From positions 124,001 to 188,000 of the forward strand of contig CAVTJL010000007.1 of assembly GCA_963735065.1 (NCBI GenBank): a DNA stretch of 64,000 nucleotides. The letters run 5' to 3'. This document shows positions 35,719 through 43,248 of the stretch, in pieces; the stretch's first letter is position 1, and each line of letters begins with the position of its first letter. The DNA is from CAVTJL01 sp963735065. Its GTDB lineage: Bacteria; Pseudomonadota; Alphaproteobacteria; Geminicoccales; Geminicoccaceae. The notes beneath the pieces were generated by a model, which saw nothing but the letters and a program-made list of their open reading frames with translations, did no database searches and was not told where the DNA came from. The position numbers were made by a program, and so were the translations under genes.

Positions 35719-37590
35719 TTGCTCCGATCGCTGCCGCTTGCGGCACCCGCCGACTCGACACGTTTGACCCTCCGCCGCACCATCTTCGCCGGCCTCGTGC
35801 TGGCAACGATGGCCATTGCGCTCGCGGCGCTCACCTATGTGCTCGCCGCCGATGGGCTCAGCATCATCGACGGCATGATGCTGACTGCCTTTCTCATCAC
35901 CCTGCCCTGGACCGTGATCGGCTTCTGGAATGCCGTGATCGGCCTTCTGATCCTTCGTTTCGCTCCCGATCCGGTGGCGGCGGTCATGCCGCTCGTGCGC
36001 GGCCTCGACGAGAGGCGGCCGTTGCGGGGCCGCACCGCGCTGGTCATGCCCGTCTTCGAGGAGGATCCCGAGCGCGTCATCCGCCATCTCAAGGCCACCG
36101 TCGACAGCCTCGAGGCGACCGGCGACGGGGCCGCGTTCGAGGTCTTCCTGCTGAGCGACACCCAAGACATCTCGATCGCCGAGGAGGAGGCCCGGCGCTT
36201 TGCGGACTGGAAGGCCGGCGATCCGCGTCCCGACCGTCTCCACTATCGACGCCGCGCCGGCAATGGTGGCCACAAGACCGGAAATCTCTGGGAGTTCATC
36301 GACGGCTCGGGGGCACGCTTCGACTACATGATCGTGCTGGATGCCGACAGCCTGATGACGGGCCCGGCGCTGACGCGTCTGGTGCGCCTGATGGACACCC
36401 ACCCGCGCCTCGGCATCCTGCAGACCCTGGTCACCGGCCTCCCGAGCCGCAGCGCCTTCGCCAGGCTCTTTCAGTTCGGGATGCGCCATGGCATGCGCTC
36501 CTACACGACGGGCAGCGCGTGGTGGCAGGGCGATGGCGGCCCCTATTGGGGTCACAACGCGATCCTTCGTCTCGACGCGTTCCGCGCCCATTGCGAGCTG
36601 GCCACTCTTCCCGGCCGTCCACCCTTCGGCGGCCGGATCCTCAGCCACGATCAGGTCGAGGCCGTCCTGATGCGGCGCGCCGGCTACGAGGTGCGGGTGC
36701 TGCCGGACGAGCACGGCAGCTTCGAGGAGAATCCACCGAGCCTGCCGGACTTCCTCAAGCGCGATCTCCGCTGGTGCCAGGGGAACATGCAGTATGTGCG
36801 CCTGCTGGGCCTTCCTGGTCTTCCTATGCTCGGCCGGCTCCAGCTCCTCCTTGCGATCCTGATGTACGCGGCGGCGCCAGCCTGGCTCGCCTTCGTGCTG
36901 CTCGGCATGGCGCAGGCGGTTCAGCACGTGCTCGGGCTCGCCGGCGACGGCCGCGCCAATGGCGCGTTCTGGACCACAGGTGTTGTCACTGTCGGCGTCT
37001 CCCTCCTCGTCGCGATGCTGCTCATGAGCTTCGCGCCGAAGCTTGCCGGCGTCGCCCAGACGCTCATGTCGCCCGCCCTGCGCGCCAGCTACGGCGGCAG
37101 TGCCCGGGTCCTGGGCTCGACGCTGGTCGAGCTGATCTTCTCGTTCCTGATCTCCCCCGTCATGGCGGTGATGCAGACCTTCTTCATCGCCGGCATGGTG
37201 CTCTTCGGGCGAACGGTCATCTGGGGCGCGCAGCGTCGCTCGCTCAGCGAGCTCGGCTTTGGTGAGGCGTGCCGCGGGCTCTGGGCGCCCACGCTCCTCG
37301 GAGCGGTGCTGAGCAGCATCGCCTGGTGGCTCGTTCCCGGTGCCCTGCCCTGGCTGGCTCCCATGGTGACCGGCCTGCTGCTGGCTGCACCGGTGGCCTG
37401 GGTCACAGCTTCGCCGGCCTTCGGGCGCTGGCTGGCCGACCGTGGCATCTGCACCATTCCCGAAGAGATCGATCCGCCCATCGAGCTGCAGGCCGCGGGC
37501 CACGCGGACCGCTCGTCGACGACGCAGCCGCTTGCCGCGCAGACGACAGCAAGAGCGCCGATACAGCCGGTTCCCGTGTCCGGCGGCTGA
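35719..37590 (+). CDS. opgH: Glucans biosynthesis glucosyltransferase H (OpgH/MdoH)
   Basis: A 623-residue inner-membrane glycosyltransferase (GT2) that builds the beta-1,2 backbone of osmoregulated periplasmic glucans from UDP-glucose. It has two N-terminal spans, the catalytic stretch IVLDADSLMTG, the OpgH-specific segments GDGGPYWGHNAILRLDAF and GGRILSHDQVEAVLMRRAGY, the (R/Q)xxRW motif as KRDLRWCQGNMQY, and several C-terminal spans. It starts at TTG 35719 after GGAGAG. It is shorter than the roughly 850-residue enterobacterial enzyme, mainly at the N-terminus, as in other alphaproteobacteria. No opgG gene is nearby. Confidence 0.9.
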   Translation: MLRSLPLAAPADSTRLTLRRTIFAGLVLATMAIALAALTYVLAADGLSIIDGMMLTAFLITLPWTVIGFWNAVIGLLILRFAPDPVAAVMPLVRGLDERRPLRGRTALVMPVFEEDPERVIRHLKATVDSLEATGDGAAFEVFLLSDTQDISIAEEEARRFADWKAGDPRPDRLHYRRRAGNGGHKTGNLWEFIDGSGARFDYMIVLDADSLMTGPALTRLVRLMDTHPRLGILQTLVTGLPSRSAFARLFQFGMRHGMRSYTTGSAWWQGDGGPYWGHNAILRLDAFRAHCELATLPGRPPFGGRILSHDQVEAVLMRRAGYEVRVLPDEHGSFEENPPSLPDFLKRDLRWCQGNMQYVRLLGLPGLPMLGRLQLLLAILMYAAAPAWLAFVLLGMAQAVQHVLGLAGDGRANGAFWTTGVVTVGVSLLVAMLLMSFAPKLAGVAQTLMSPALRASYGGSARVLGSTLVELIFSFLISPVMAVMQTFFIAGMVLFGRTVIWGAQRRSLSELGFGEACRGLWAPTLLGAVLSSIAWWLVPGALPWLAPMVTGLLLAAPVAWVTASPAFGRWLADRGICTIPEEIDPPIELQAAGHADRSSTTQPLAAQTTARAPIQPVPVSGG

Positions 37591-37678
37591 GCCTCCGCAC
37601 GCCCTAGTCTCCTTGCCCAGGGCACCGGGCCTCGCCTATTGCTGCGCGTCCGAGTCGCCGTCACAACAGGAGCCGCCG

Positions 37679-38854
37679 ATGCCCCGCCCCAGCATGCTCG
37701 TGCTCGCGGCAGCCTTCGCCGCCCTCCCCATCGCCGCCCGAGCGGATGAGCCCGCGACACCGCAGGCCGTTGCCGCCCTGCCGGCGGGCGAGAAGCTCGT
37801 CGCGAACGGGCTCAGCGGCGACGGATCGCGGCTGGCGACGATGGCGACCGCCCCCGACGGATGCTGGCGGCTCCGTCTCTACGACGTCGAGGGCGGCAAG
37901 CCCCAGCCGCGCACGGACCTCCTTGCGCGGAAGACGGATGCGGTGGGCTGCGTGCCGACCGTGGCCGCCATGTCGAGCGATGGCGGCACGATTGCGATCC
38001 AGGCCTATGGCCAGGCACAGGGCCGGGTCTATCGCATCGGCACGGACGGCATCACGCCCGCCGGCGATCTTCGGATCGACGGCAAGAAGGGCTACGACCA
38101 TCCGGCGCCACCCGGCATCGCGCTCTCGCCGGACGGGCGAGCCGTCGTCGTCGGAGCCCGCAACTATGATTGCCGGCTGGGCTTTCCCGCCGATCGCTGT
38201 GGCTCGGCCTCCCTGTTCCAGCAGCAGGGCTCCGACTGGAAGCTGACCGGCGTCTTTGCCGAGCCCGCTCCGGCTGTCTTGAACCTCGCCTTCGGCGGCA
38301 CGGTGGCGGTGACCGACGGGGCCGGCGTCGTGGTGGCGGGCGGCCAGGGCCAGACCGGCGACATGGGCCAGCTTCTCGTCTTCACCGCACAGCCAGACGG
38401 CTGGGGCCTGGCGAGCACGCTCGCGCCCGCCGACGCGAGCGAGGGCACGTTCGGCGAGGCGCTCGCCATGACGCCCAATGCCAGCCTGATGGCCATCGGC
38501 AGCGACCAGTCGGTCTACGTTCTCGCCAAGCAGGGTAATGATTGGAAGCGCGTCGCACGGATCACGCCGCCGGAGGACAGCGCCGGCGGCTTCGGCGAGG
38601 CCGTAGCGCTATCCATCGACGGCCGGCGGCTCCTCATCGGGTCGCCTAGGGGCGCGTGCGCGTCCTTGGCGCCACGCTGCGGGGTGGCCTACCTCTACAC
38701 TGGATCGGCCGGCGGGAGCTCATGGCAGCTCAAGGCCCGCCTGCTGGCGGATACCCCGACGCCTCAGACCGACTTCGGCTATGCGGTGGCGCTCGACGCC
38801 AGCGGGCGCCTCGCGGCGGTGCAGGGAGACCGGCTCTACCTCTTCCAGCCCTGA
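37679..38854 (+). CDS. Secreted protein with repeated beta-propeller-like blades
   Basis: A 391-residue protein with a clear signal peptide (MLVLAAAFAALPIAARA, cut before DEP). The mature protein repeats short blades such as AVALSIDGRRLLIGSPRG, IALSPDGRAVVVGARN, ALAMTPNASLMAIGS and AVALDASGRLAAVQG, about 50-60 residues apart. This resembles FG-GAP or WD-like propellers, which usually bind proteins or sugars. AGGAG precedes ATG 37679. It follows opgH by 88 bases on the same strand, so a link to periplasmic glucans is possible but unproven. I cannot assign a name. Confidence 0.68.
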   Translation: MPRPSMLVLAAAFAALPIAARADEPATPQAVAALPAGEKLVANGLSGDGSRLATMATAPDGCWRLRLYDVEGGKPQPRTDLLARKTDAVGCVPTVAAMSSDGGTIAIQAYGQAQGRVYRIGTDGITPAGDLRIDGKKGYDHPAPPGIALSPDGRAVVVGARNYDCRLGFPADRCGSASLFQQQGSDWKLTGVFAEPAPAVLNLAFGGTVAVTDGAGVVVAGGQGQTGDMGQLLVFTAQPDGWGLASTLAPADASEGTFGEALAMTPNASLMAIGSDQSVYVLAKQGNDWKRVARITPPEDSAGGFGEAVALSIDGRRLLIGSPRGACASLAPRCGVAYLYTGSAGGSSWQLKARLLADTPTPQTDFGYAVALDASGRLAAVQGDRLYLFQP

Positions 38855-38869
38855 GGCGCGCGGCGGCGC

Positions 38870-39853
38870 TCAGCCCCAGAAGGTGCGCGACGGCGGGTGC
38901 ACGAGCCCGCCATCGTAGCGCAGGCCCGGCTCCCGGTCGCGGGCGAGGAGGAGCGGGCCGTCCAGGTCGACATAGCGCGCCATGCCGGTCAGCACCGTCG
39001 CCGGCGCCATCGCGAGGCTGGTGCCGACCATGCAGCCGAGCATGATCTCGAAGCCGAGCGCGCTTGCGGCCTTCGCCATGGCCAGCGCCTCGGTGAGGCC
39101 ACCGGTCTTGTCGAGCTTGATGTTGACGACGTCGTAGGCGGGGCGCAGCGCTTCCAGCCCCTCGCGCGTGTGGCAGCTCTCGTCGGCGCCGAATGGAAGG
39201 GGCCGCGCCAAGCCGTAGAGGGACCGGTCCTGCCCGGCTGGAAGCGGCTGCTCGATCATCTCGACACCCAGATCGGCCAGCGCCCGCGCATGAGGCTCGA
39301 CCATGGCCGGCGTCCAGGCCTCGTTCGCGTCGGCGATCAGGCGCGCCCACGGGGCCGCCGCCTTGACCGCCCGAACCCGCTCGACGTCGCCCTCACCGCC
39401 GAGCTTGAGCTTGAGGAGCGGCTGGTCAACCGCCAAGGATGCAGCCGCGGCCATCGTCTCGGGCGGCCCAAGCGAGATCGTGTAGGCCGTGACGACCGGC
39501 TCGGGCTCCTCGAGCCCCGCCAGACGCCAGACCGGCTCGCCGGCGAGCTTCGCCTCGAGATCCCAAAGCGCGCAGTCGAGCGCGTTGCGGGCAGCGCCGG
39601 CGCCGATCGCCGCCTGCAGCGCGTCCCGTGTCCCGCCGCTCTCGATGAGGGCGCGCTGGCCCTCGATCGCCTCGAGCGTCTGTGCCGGGCTCTCGCCGTA
39701 GCGCGGATAGGGGACACACTCCCCGCGGCCCGTCGCCCCGCCCTCCTCGATCTCGACAAGGACGACCTCCGCCTCGGTGCGGGAGCCGCGGCTGATCGTG
39801 AAGCTGCCCCTGATCGGAAAGACCTCGTGGCGGGCGACGAGCCGGCGCGCCAT
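38870..39853 (-). CDS. dgcA: Enolase-superfamily epimerase/racemase (DgcA-type, dipeptide epimerase-like)
   Basis: A 327-residue enzyme of the enolase superfamily, muconate lactonising/dipeptide epimerase branch. The general base pair is in LLKLKLGG; the metal ligands are in LIADANEAW, MIEQPL and GADESC; the second base is in VNIKLDKTGG. Its gene starts 4 bases after the DUF1611 gene, the arrangement of the dgcN-dgcA pair for D-glutamate breakdown, in which the DUF1611-type enzyme is reported to acetylate D-glutamate and this one to racemise the acetylated product. Alternatively it acts as an Ala-Glu dipeptide epimerase in cell-wall peptide recycling. The choice rests on the pairing. Confidence 0.75.
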   Translation of the reverse strand: MARRLVARHEVFPIRGSFTISRGSRTEAEVVLVEIEEGGATGRGECVPYPRYGESPAQTLEAIEGQRALIESGGTRDALQAAIGAGAARNALDCALWDLEAKLAGEPVWRLAGLEEPEPVVTAYTISLGPPETMAAAASLAVDQPLLKLKLGGEGDVERVRAVKAAAPWARLIADANEAWTPAMVEPHARALADLGVEMIEQPLPAGQDRSLYGLARPLPFGADESCHTREGLEALRPAYDVVNIKLDKTGGLTEALAMAKAASALGFEIMLGCMVGTSLAMAPATVLTGMARYVDLDGPLLLARDREPGLRYDGGLVHPPSRTFWG

Positions 39854-39857
39854 CGCC

Positions 39858-40853
39858 CTAGTCTGCCAGGCGGTCGACGATCGGGCCTACGCCGGTGGCG
39901 ATGGGATCCACCGCCGGCAAACCCATCTCCGCCGACACGCGCGCGAGATAATCGAGGCGCTCGGTCGGATCGAGATTGGCCGTGTTGACGCTGACCCCCA
40001 CGGCCCGAACGTCCCTGTTGGTAAGCCGCGCCGACTGGAGGCATGCCTCGATGCAGGTCCGCATGCTCGGCAGGGGCAGATGCTTGAGGCCGCGCATGTG
40101 GGTGCGCGTCGGCTCGTGGCAGAGGACGAGAGCATCGGGCTGGGCGCCGTGGATGAGCCCCAGCGTCACGCCGGCGAATGCCGGGTGAAAGAGAGAGCCC
40201 TGCCCTTCGATGACGTCCCAGTGATCGGGCTCATTGTCGGGGCTGAGCCACTCGACGGCACCTGCGATGAAGTCGGCCACGACCGCATCGATGGCGACGC
40301 CCGCACCCGAGATCATCACGCCGGTCTGGCCGGTGCCGCGGAAGGTGGCGTCGATGCCGCGCGCCAGCATCTCCTTCTCGATCGCCAGAGCCGTGTACTT
40401 CTTGCCGCACGAGCAGTCGGTGCCGACGGTCAGCACTCGCTTGCCGGTGCGCTTGACGCCTGTGCCGGTGCGGAAGCGCTGGGTCGGGTGTCGGGCATCG
40501 AAGAGCGCGACACCATGGCGCTCGGCGGCCTCCCGAACGGCCGGAATGTCTCCCAGGCGCTGGTGAAGGCCCGACGCGATGCCCATGCCCGCCTCGATCG
40601 CCTCGACGATGGTCGGAACCCAGTGGTCGGCGAGAAAGCCGCCCGAGTTCGCGACGCCGACGATGAGCGTGCGACAGCCGGCCGCCTTCGCCTCCGCGAC
40701 GGTAATGTCCCGCAGGCCAAGGTCGGCCTTGCAGCCGGGCAGGCGCAGCTGGCCATAGCAAAGCTCGGGCCGCCAATCCTTGATGCCGTGAGCCGTCTTC
40801 GCGGCGAGCTGATCGGCGACGTCGCCGAGAAACAGCAGATAGGGCGCTTCCAT
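39858..40853 (-). CDS. dgcN: DUF1611 family protein (DgcN-type)
   Basis: A 331-residue protein with a P-loop-like domain in the second half, VGTDCSCGKKYTALAIEKEM, and the conserved stretches FRGTGQTGVMISGAG and VIEGQGSLFHPAFAGVT, all typical of DUF1611. The N-terminal part holds LIVGVANSGGFLADHW. As part of the dgcN-dgcA pair it would act first, as D-glutamate N-acetyltransferase, which is established for a few marine bacteria and archaea, as far as I recall. It is transcribed ahead of the epimerase with a 4-base gap. Other family members are labelled dehydrogenase-like without experiment. Confidence 0.72.
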   Translation of the reverse strand: MEAPYLLFLGDVADQLAAKTAHGIKDWRPELCYGQLRLPGCKADLGLRDITVAEAKAAGCRTLIVGVANSGGFLADHWVPTIVEAIEAGMGIASGLHQRLGDIPAVREAAERHGVALFDARHPTQRFRTGTGVKRTGKRVLTVGTDCSCGKKYTALAIEKEMLARGIDATFRGTGQTGVMISGAGVAIDAVVADFIAGAVEWLSPDNEPDHWDVIEGQGSLFHPAFAGVTLGLIHGAQPDALVLCHEPTRTHMRGLKHLPLPSMRTCIEACLQSARLTNRDVRAVGVSVNTANLDPTERLDYLARVSAEMGLPAVDPIATGVGPIVDRLAD

Positions 40854-40947
40854 GAGTCCTGCGTGTCGTCGCGGGTGATGGGGCGATCCTAGGCGACCGG
40901 GCTACGCATCTGCAATGGCCGCTCGCCGCGACGGCAGGCAACACGCG

Positions 40948-41415
40948 TCAGTAGGGCAGACGCGGCCGGTAGGCGTATCCCACGACCACGTCGGCCACCA
41001 CGAGCTCGGAGGCCTCGAGCTTCCCGTCTCGGTTGCGGTCCAGCAGGACGAAGACACGCGTTCGAAAGAAGCTGAGCTCCATCGCATCAACCCGGCGATC
41101 GCCATCGCGGTCGCCGTTGGCGAGGAGACCGCGAAGCTCGACATCGGGGATCGGGGACAAGCCGTCGATCGCGCCATTCCTCAGGGCGGCCTCGATCTCT
41201 GGAGCCTCGATGAGGCCGTCGCCCGAGACATCGAGCTTGCTGAACATCAGCGGCGTCGCACGAGCCCATCCGGCAGCGCTCTCGGGCTCGCCCCGGGCAA
41301 CGCGTGGTGGCGGTGGAGCGGCGGGCGCTCTCGGTGGGGCGCCCGCTCCCCTGCACGCCTGAAGCAGGAGAGCGCCGGTAAGGGCCAAGATCAGATGCTC
41401 GAAAGAGTGCCGCAT
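40948..41415 (-). CDS. EF-hand calcium-binding lipoprotein
   Basis: A 155-residue predicted lipoprotein. The signal ends in the lipobox LLQAC, with Cys21 as acylation site, followed by a Pro/Ala-rich linker. Three EF-hand-like loops follow: DVSGDGLIEAPE, DRDGDRRVDAME and DRNRDGKLEASE, each with acidic residues at the calcium-coordinating positions. It should sit on the outer or inner membrane, facing the periplasm, and bind calcium. ATG 41415 was chosen as it begins the signal directly; the frame remains open upstream. The partner is unknown. It is divergent from the corrinoid module. Confidence 0.7.
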   Translation of the reverse strand: MRHSFEHLILALTGALLLQACRGAGAPPRAPAAPPPPRVARGEPESAAGWARATPLMFSKLDVSGDGLIEAPEIEAALRNGAIDGLSPIPDVELRGLLANGDRDGDRRVDAMELSFFRTRVFVLLDRNRDGKLEASELVVADVVVGYAYRPRLPY

Positions 41416-41599
41416 GGCCGCAAACCGCCACCCTACCGCAAACGGGGCCATTATCTCCAACCGGAACGCAGCACGGTAGAGAAAGGACCCGTCCGTCTGT
41501 CGCATTGCAGCGGCGATCGGTCGCGCGATCGCAAGTGTGGCAACGACGCCTCGCTAAGGCGGGGTCAAGGGGATGCGTGGCGGCCGGACGGAGATGGCG

Positions 41600-42307
41600 A
41601 TGAGCGAAACGGGCGGCGATCTCGACCTTCGCGAGCTGGATGACGACGAGCTCGTCAAGCAGATCCAGGATGATCTCTATGACGGGCTCAAGCCGGAGGT
41701 CGAGGAGGGCGTCAACATCCTCCTGGAGCGCGGCTGGGAGCCCTATGCGGTCCTGACCGAGGCGCTGGTCGGCGGCATGACGATCGTCGGCATCGACTTC
41801 CGCGACGGCATTCTCTTCGTGCCCGAGGTCCTTCTCTCCGCCAATGCCATGAAGGGCGGCATGGCGATCCTGCGACCGCTGCTGGCCGAGACCGGGGCGC
41901 CCACCGTCGGCAAGATGGTCATCGGCACCGTCAAGGGCGACATCCACGACATCGGGAAGAACCTGGTGGCGATGATGATGGAGGGTGCCGGCTTCGAGGT
42001 CGTGAACCTCGGCGTCAATTGCGACGTCGACAAGTATCTGGCCGCCCTCAAGGAGCACAAGGCGGACATTCTCGGCATGTCGGCCCTGCTGACGACCACC
42101 ATGCCCTACATGAAGATCGTCATCGACACGATGATCGAGACCGGCATCCGCGACGACTACGTGGTGCTGGTCGGCGGCGCCCCCTTGAATGAGAGCTTCG
42201 CCCAGGCGGTCGGCGCCGACGCCTATTGCCGCGACGCCTCGGTGGCGGTCGAGACGGCCAAGCGCTTCATGGCACAGCGGCACAACCGGTTGGCCGTGCC
42301 CGCCTGA
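41600..42307 (+). CDS. Corrinoid (B12-binding) methyl-carrier protein, MtbC/MttC-like
   Basis: A 235-residue corrinoid protein that would carry a methyl group between a substrate-specific methyltransferase and an acceptor such as tetrahydrofolate. The N-terminal helical cap domain (about 20-100) leads to the B12-binding domain with the key motif GDIHDIGKN, where His116 binds cobalt, then SALLTTTMPYMK and VVLVGGAPLNESFAQAVGAD. ATG 41600 is used because GGAG lies six bases ahead; ATG 41594 and 41573 are too close to ribosome sites. It heads a four-gene run. No methyltransferase gene lies in the window. Confidence 0.88.
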   Translation: MSETGGDLDLRELDDDELVKQIQDDLYDGLKPEVEEGVNILLERGWEPYAVLTEALVGGMTIVGIDFRDGILFVPEVLLSANAMKGGMAILRPLLAETGAPTVGKMVIGTVKGDIHDIGKNLVAMMMEGAGFEVVNLGVNCDVDKYLAALKEHKADILGMSALLTTTMPYMKIVIDTMIETGIRDDYVVLVGGAPLNESFAQAVGADAYCRDASVAVETAKRFMAQRHNRLAVPA

Positions 42308-42314
42308 GACGCCC

Positions 42315-42926
42315 ATGATCGACGCCGCCCCCGAGCGCGAGACTGGGCGCACGCTCCTCATCGCCTGCGGCGCGCTGGCGCGTGAGGCTCGGGCCGTCAT
42401 CGATGCCAACCGCCTCGATGCCATCGACATCCGCTGCCTGCCGGCTTCGCTGCACAATCGACCGGAACGCATTCCCGAGCAGATCCGCTGCGCGATCCGG
42501 CGCTGGCAACCGCACTATGGCCGGCTTCTCGTCCTCTACGGCGATTGCGGCACCGGCGGCGAGCTCGACCGCGTGCTGGCCGAAGAGGGGGTGGAGCGGA
42601 TCGCCGGGCCGCACTGCTACGCCTTCTACGCCGGCGAGGCCGTCTTCGACGTCCTGGCCGCCGCCGAGCCCGGCACCTTCTATCTGACCGACTTTCTCGC
42701 TCGTCAGTTCGAGACGCTGGTATGGCGCGGATTGGGCCTCGACCGTCACCCGGAGCTGCTGCCGCTCTACTTCGAGAACTATCGGCGCCTCGTCTGGCTG
42801 GCCCAGACCGACAGCCCGGCGGTGGAAGCCAAGGCGCGCGCGGCGGCAGCCCGGCTCGGCCTCGCCTTCGAGCGGCACCCCACCGGTCTCGGCCAGATCG
42901 AGCTCTTTCTGCGACGGGCTGCCTGA
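42315..42926 (+). CDS. DUF1638 domain protein
   Basis: A 203-residue soluble protein with the DUF1638 motifs: LLIACGALAREARAVI at the N-terminus, IRCLPASLHNRPERIP, and the cysteine-rich core VLYGDCGTGGELDRVL followed by GPHCYAFYAGEAVFDVL. The three conserved cysteines suggest a metal, corrinoid or redox role. Such proteins recur beside corrinoid methyltransferase genes in alphaproteobacteria, but no activity is established to my knowledge. It begins 7 bases after the corrinoid protein gene and leads to the next gene 7 bases later. Confidence 0.85.
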   Translation: MIDAAPERETGRTLLIACGALAREARAVIDANRLDAIDIRCLPASLHNRPERIPEQIRCAIRRWQPHYGRLLVLYGDCGTGGELDRVLAEEGVERIAGPHCYAFYAGEAVFDVLAAAEPGTFYLTDFLARQFETLVWRGLGLDRHPELLPLYFENYRRLVWLAQTDSPAVEAKARAAAARLGLAFERHPTGLGQIELFLRRAA

Positions 42927-42933
42927 GGCGCTT

Positions 42934-43248
42934 ATGGCCGAGCTCCTGATCGTCCGTTGGCGGGCCATTCCGGCCCAGGTGATCGTTCGTGCTGGCCGCC
43001 GGACCGCACGGCGACAGCTGAGCGATCGGTTCCAGGAGGCGATCGACCGCGCCGCCATGCGCGCCGGCCTGACCGGCACGGATGCCTATCTGGACGAATG
43101 GCGGAGGGATACGCCCCAGCCCTGCGGCGATGATCTGGAAGCCGAGGCCCAGGCCGCGGCCGACCGCCTCGAGGCATCCTACGACGCCGAGGCGCTGCGG
43201 GCGCTCGTCGGCGCTCATGGCAACGCCCCCGAGACGACGGGACCATGA
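42934..43248 (+). CDS. Small protein of the 'virulence factor' domain family
   Basis: A 104-residue protein with an early VRWRAIPAQVIVRAGRRTA stretch and LSDRFQEAIDRAAMRAGLTG, recognised as the small family labelled virulence factor in domain databases. The label is not informative here. The protein has no membrane segment and no cysteine-rich site except one Cys near residue 63. In many genomes it lies, as here, between a DUF1638 gene and a RamA-like gene, and it overlaps the latter by 4 bases (43245-43248). It probably belongs to the same methyl-transfer machinery. The mechanism is unknown. Confidence 0.75.
   Translation: MAELLIVRWRAIPAQVIVRAGRRTARRQLSDRFQEAIDRAAMRAGLTGTDAYLDEWRRDTPQPCGDDLEAEAQAAADRLEASYDAEALRALVGAHGNAPETTGP

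Noticed and set aside
42934..43248. Role in virulence implied by the family label
   Set aside because: The position inside a corrinoid methyl-transfer run points to metabolism; the label is historical.
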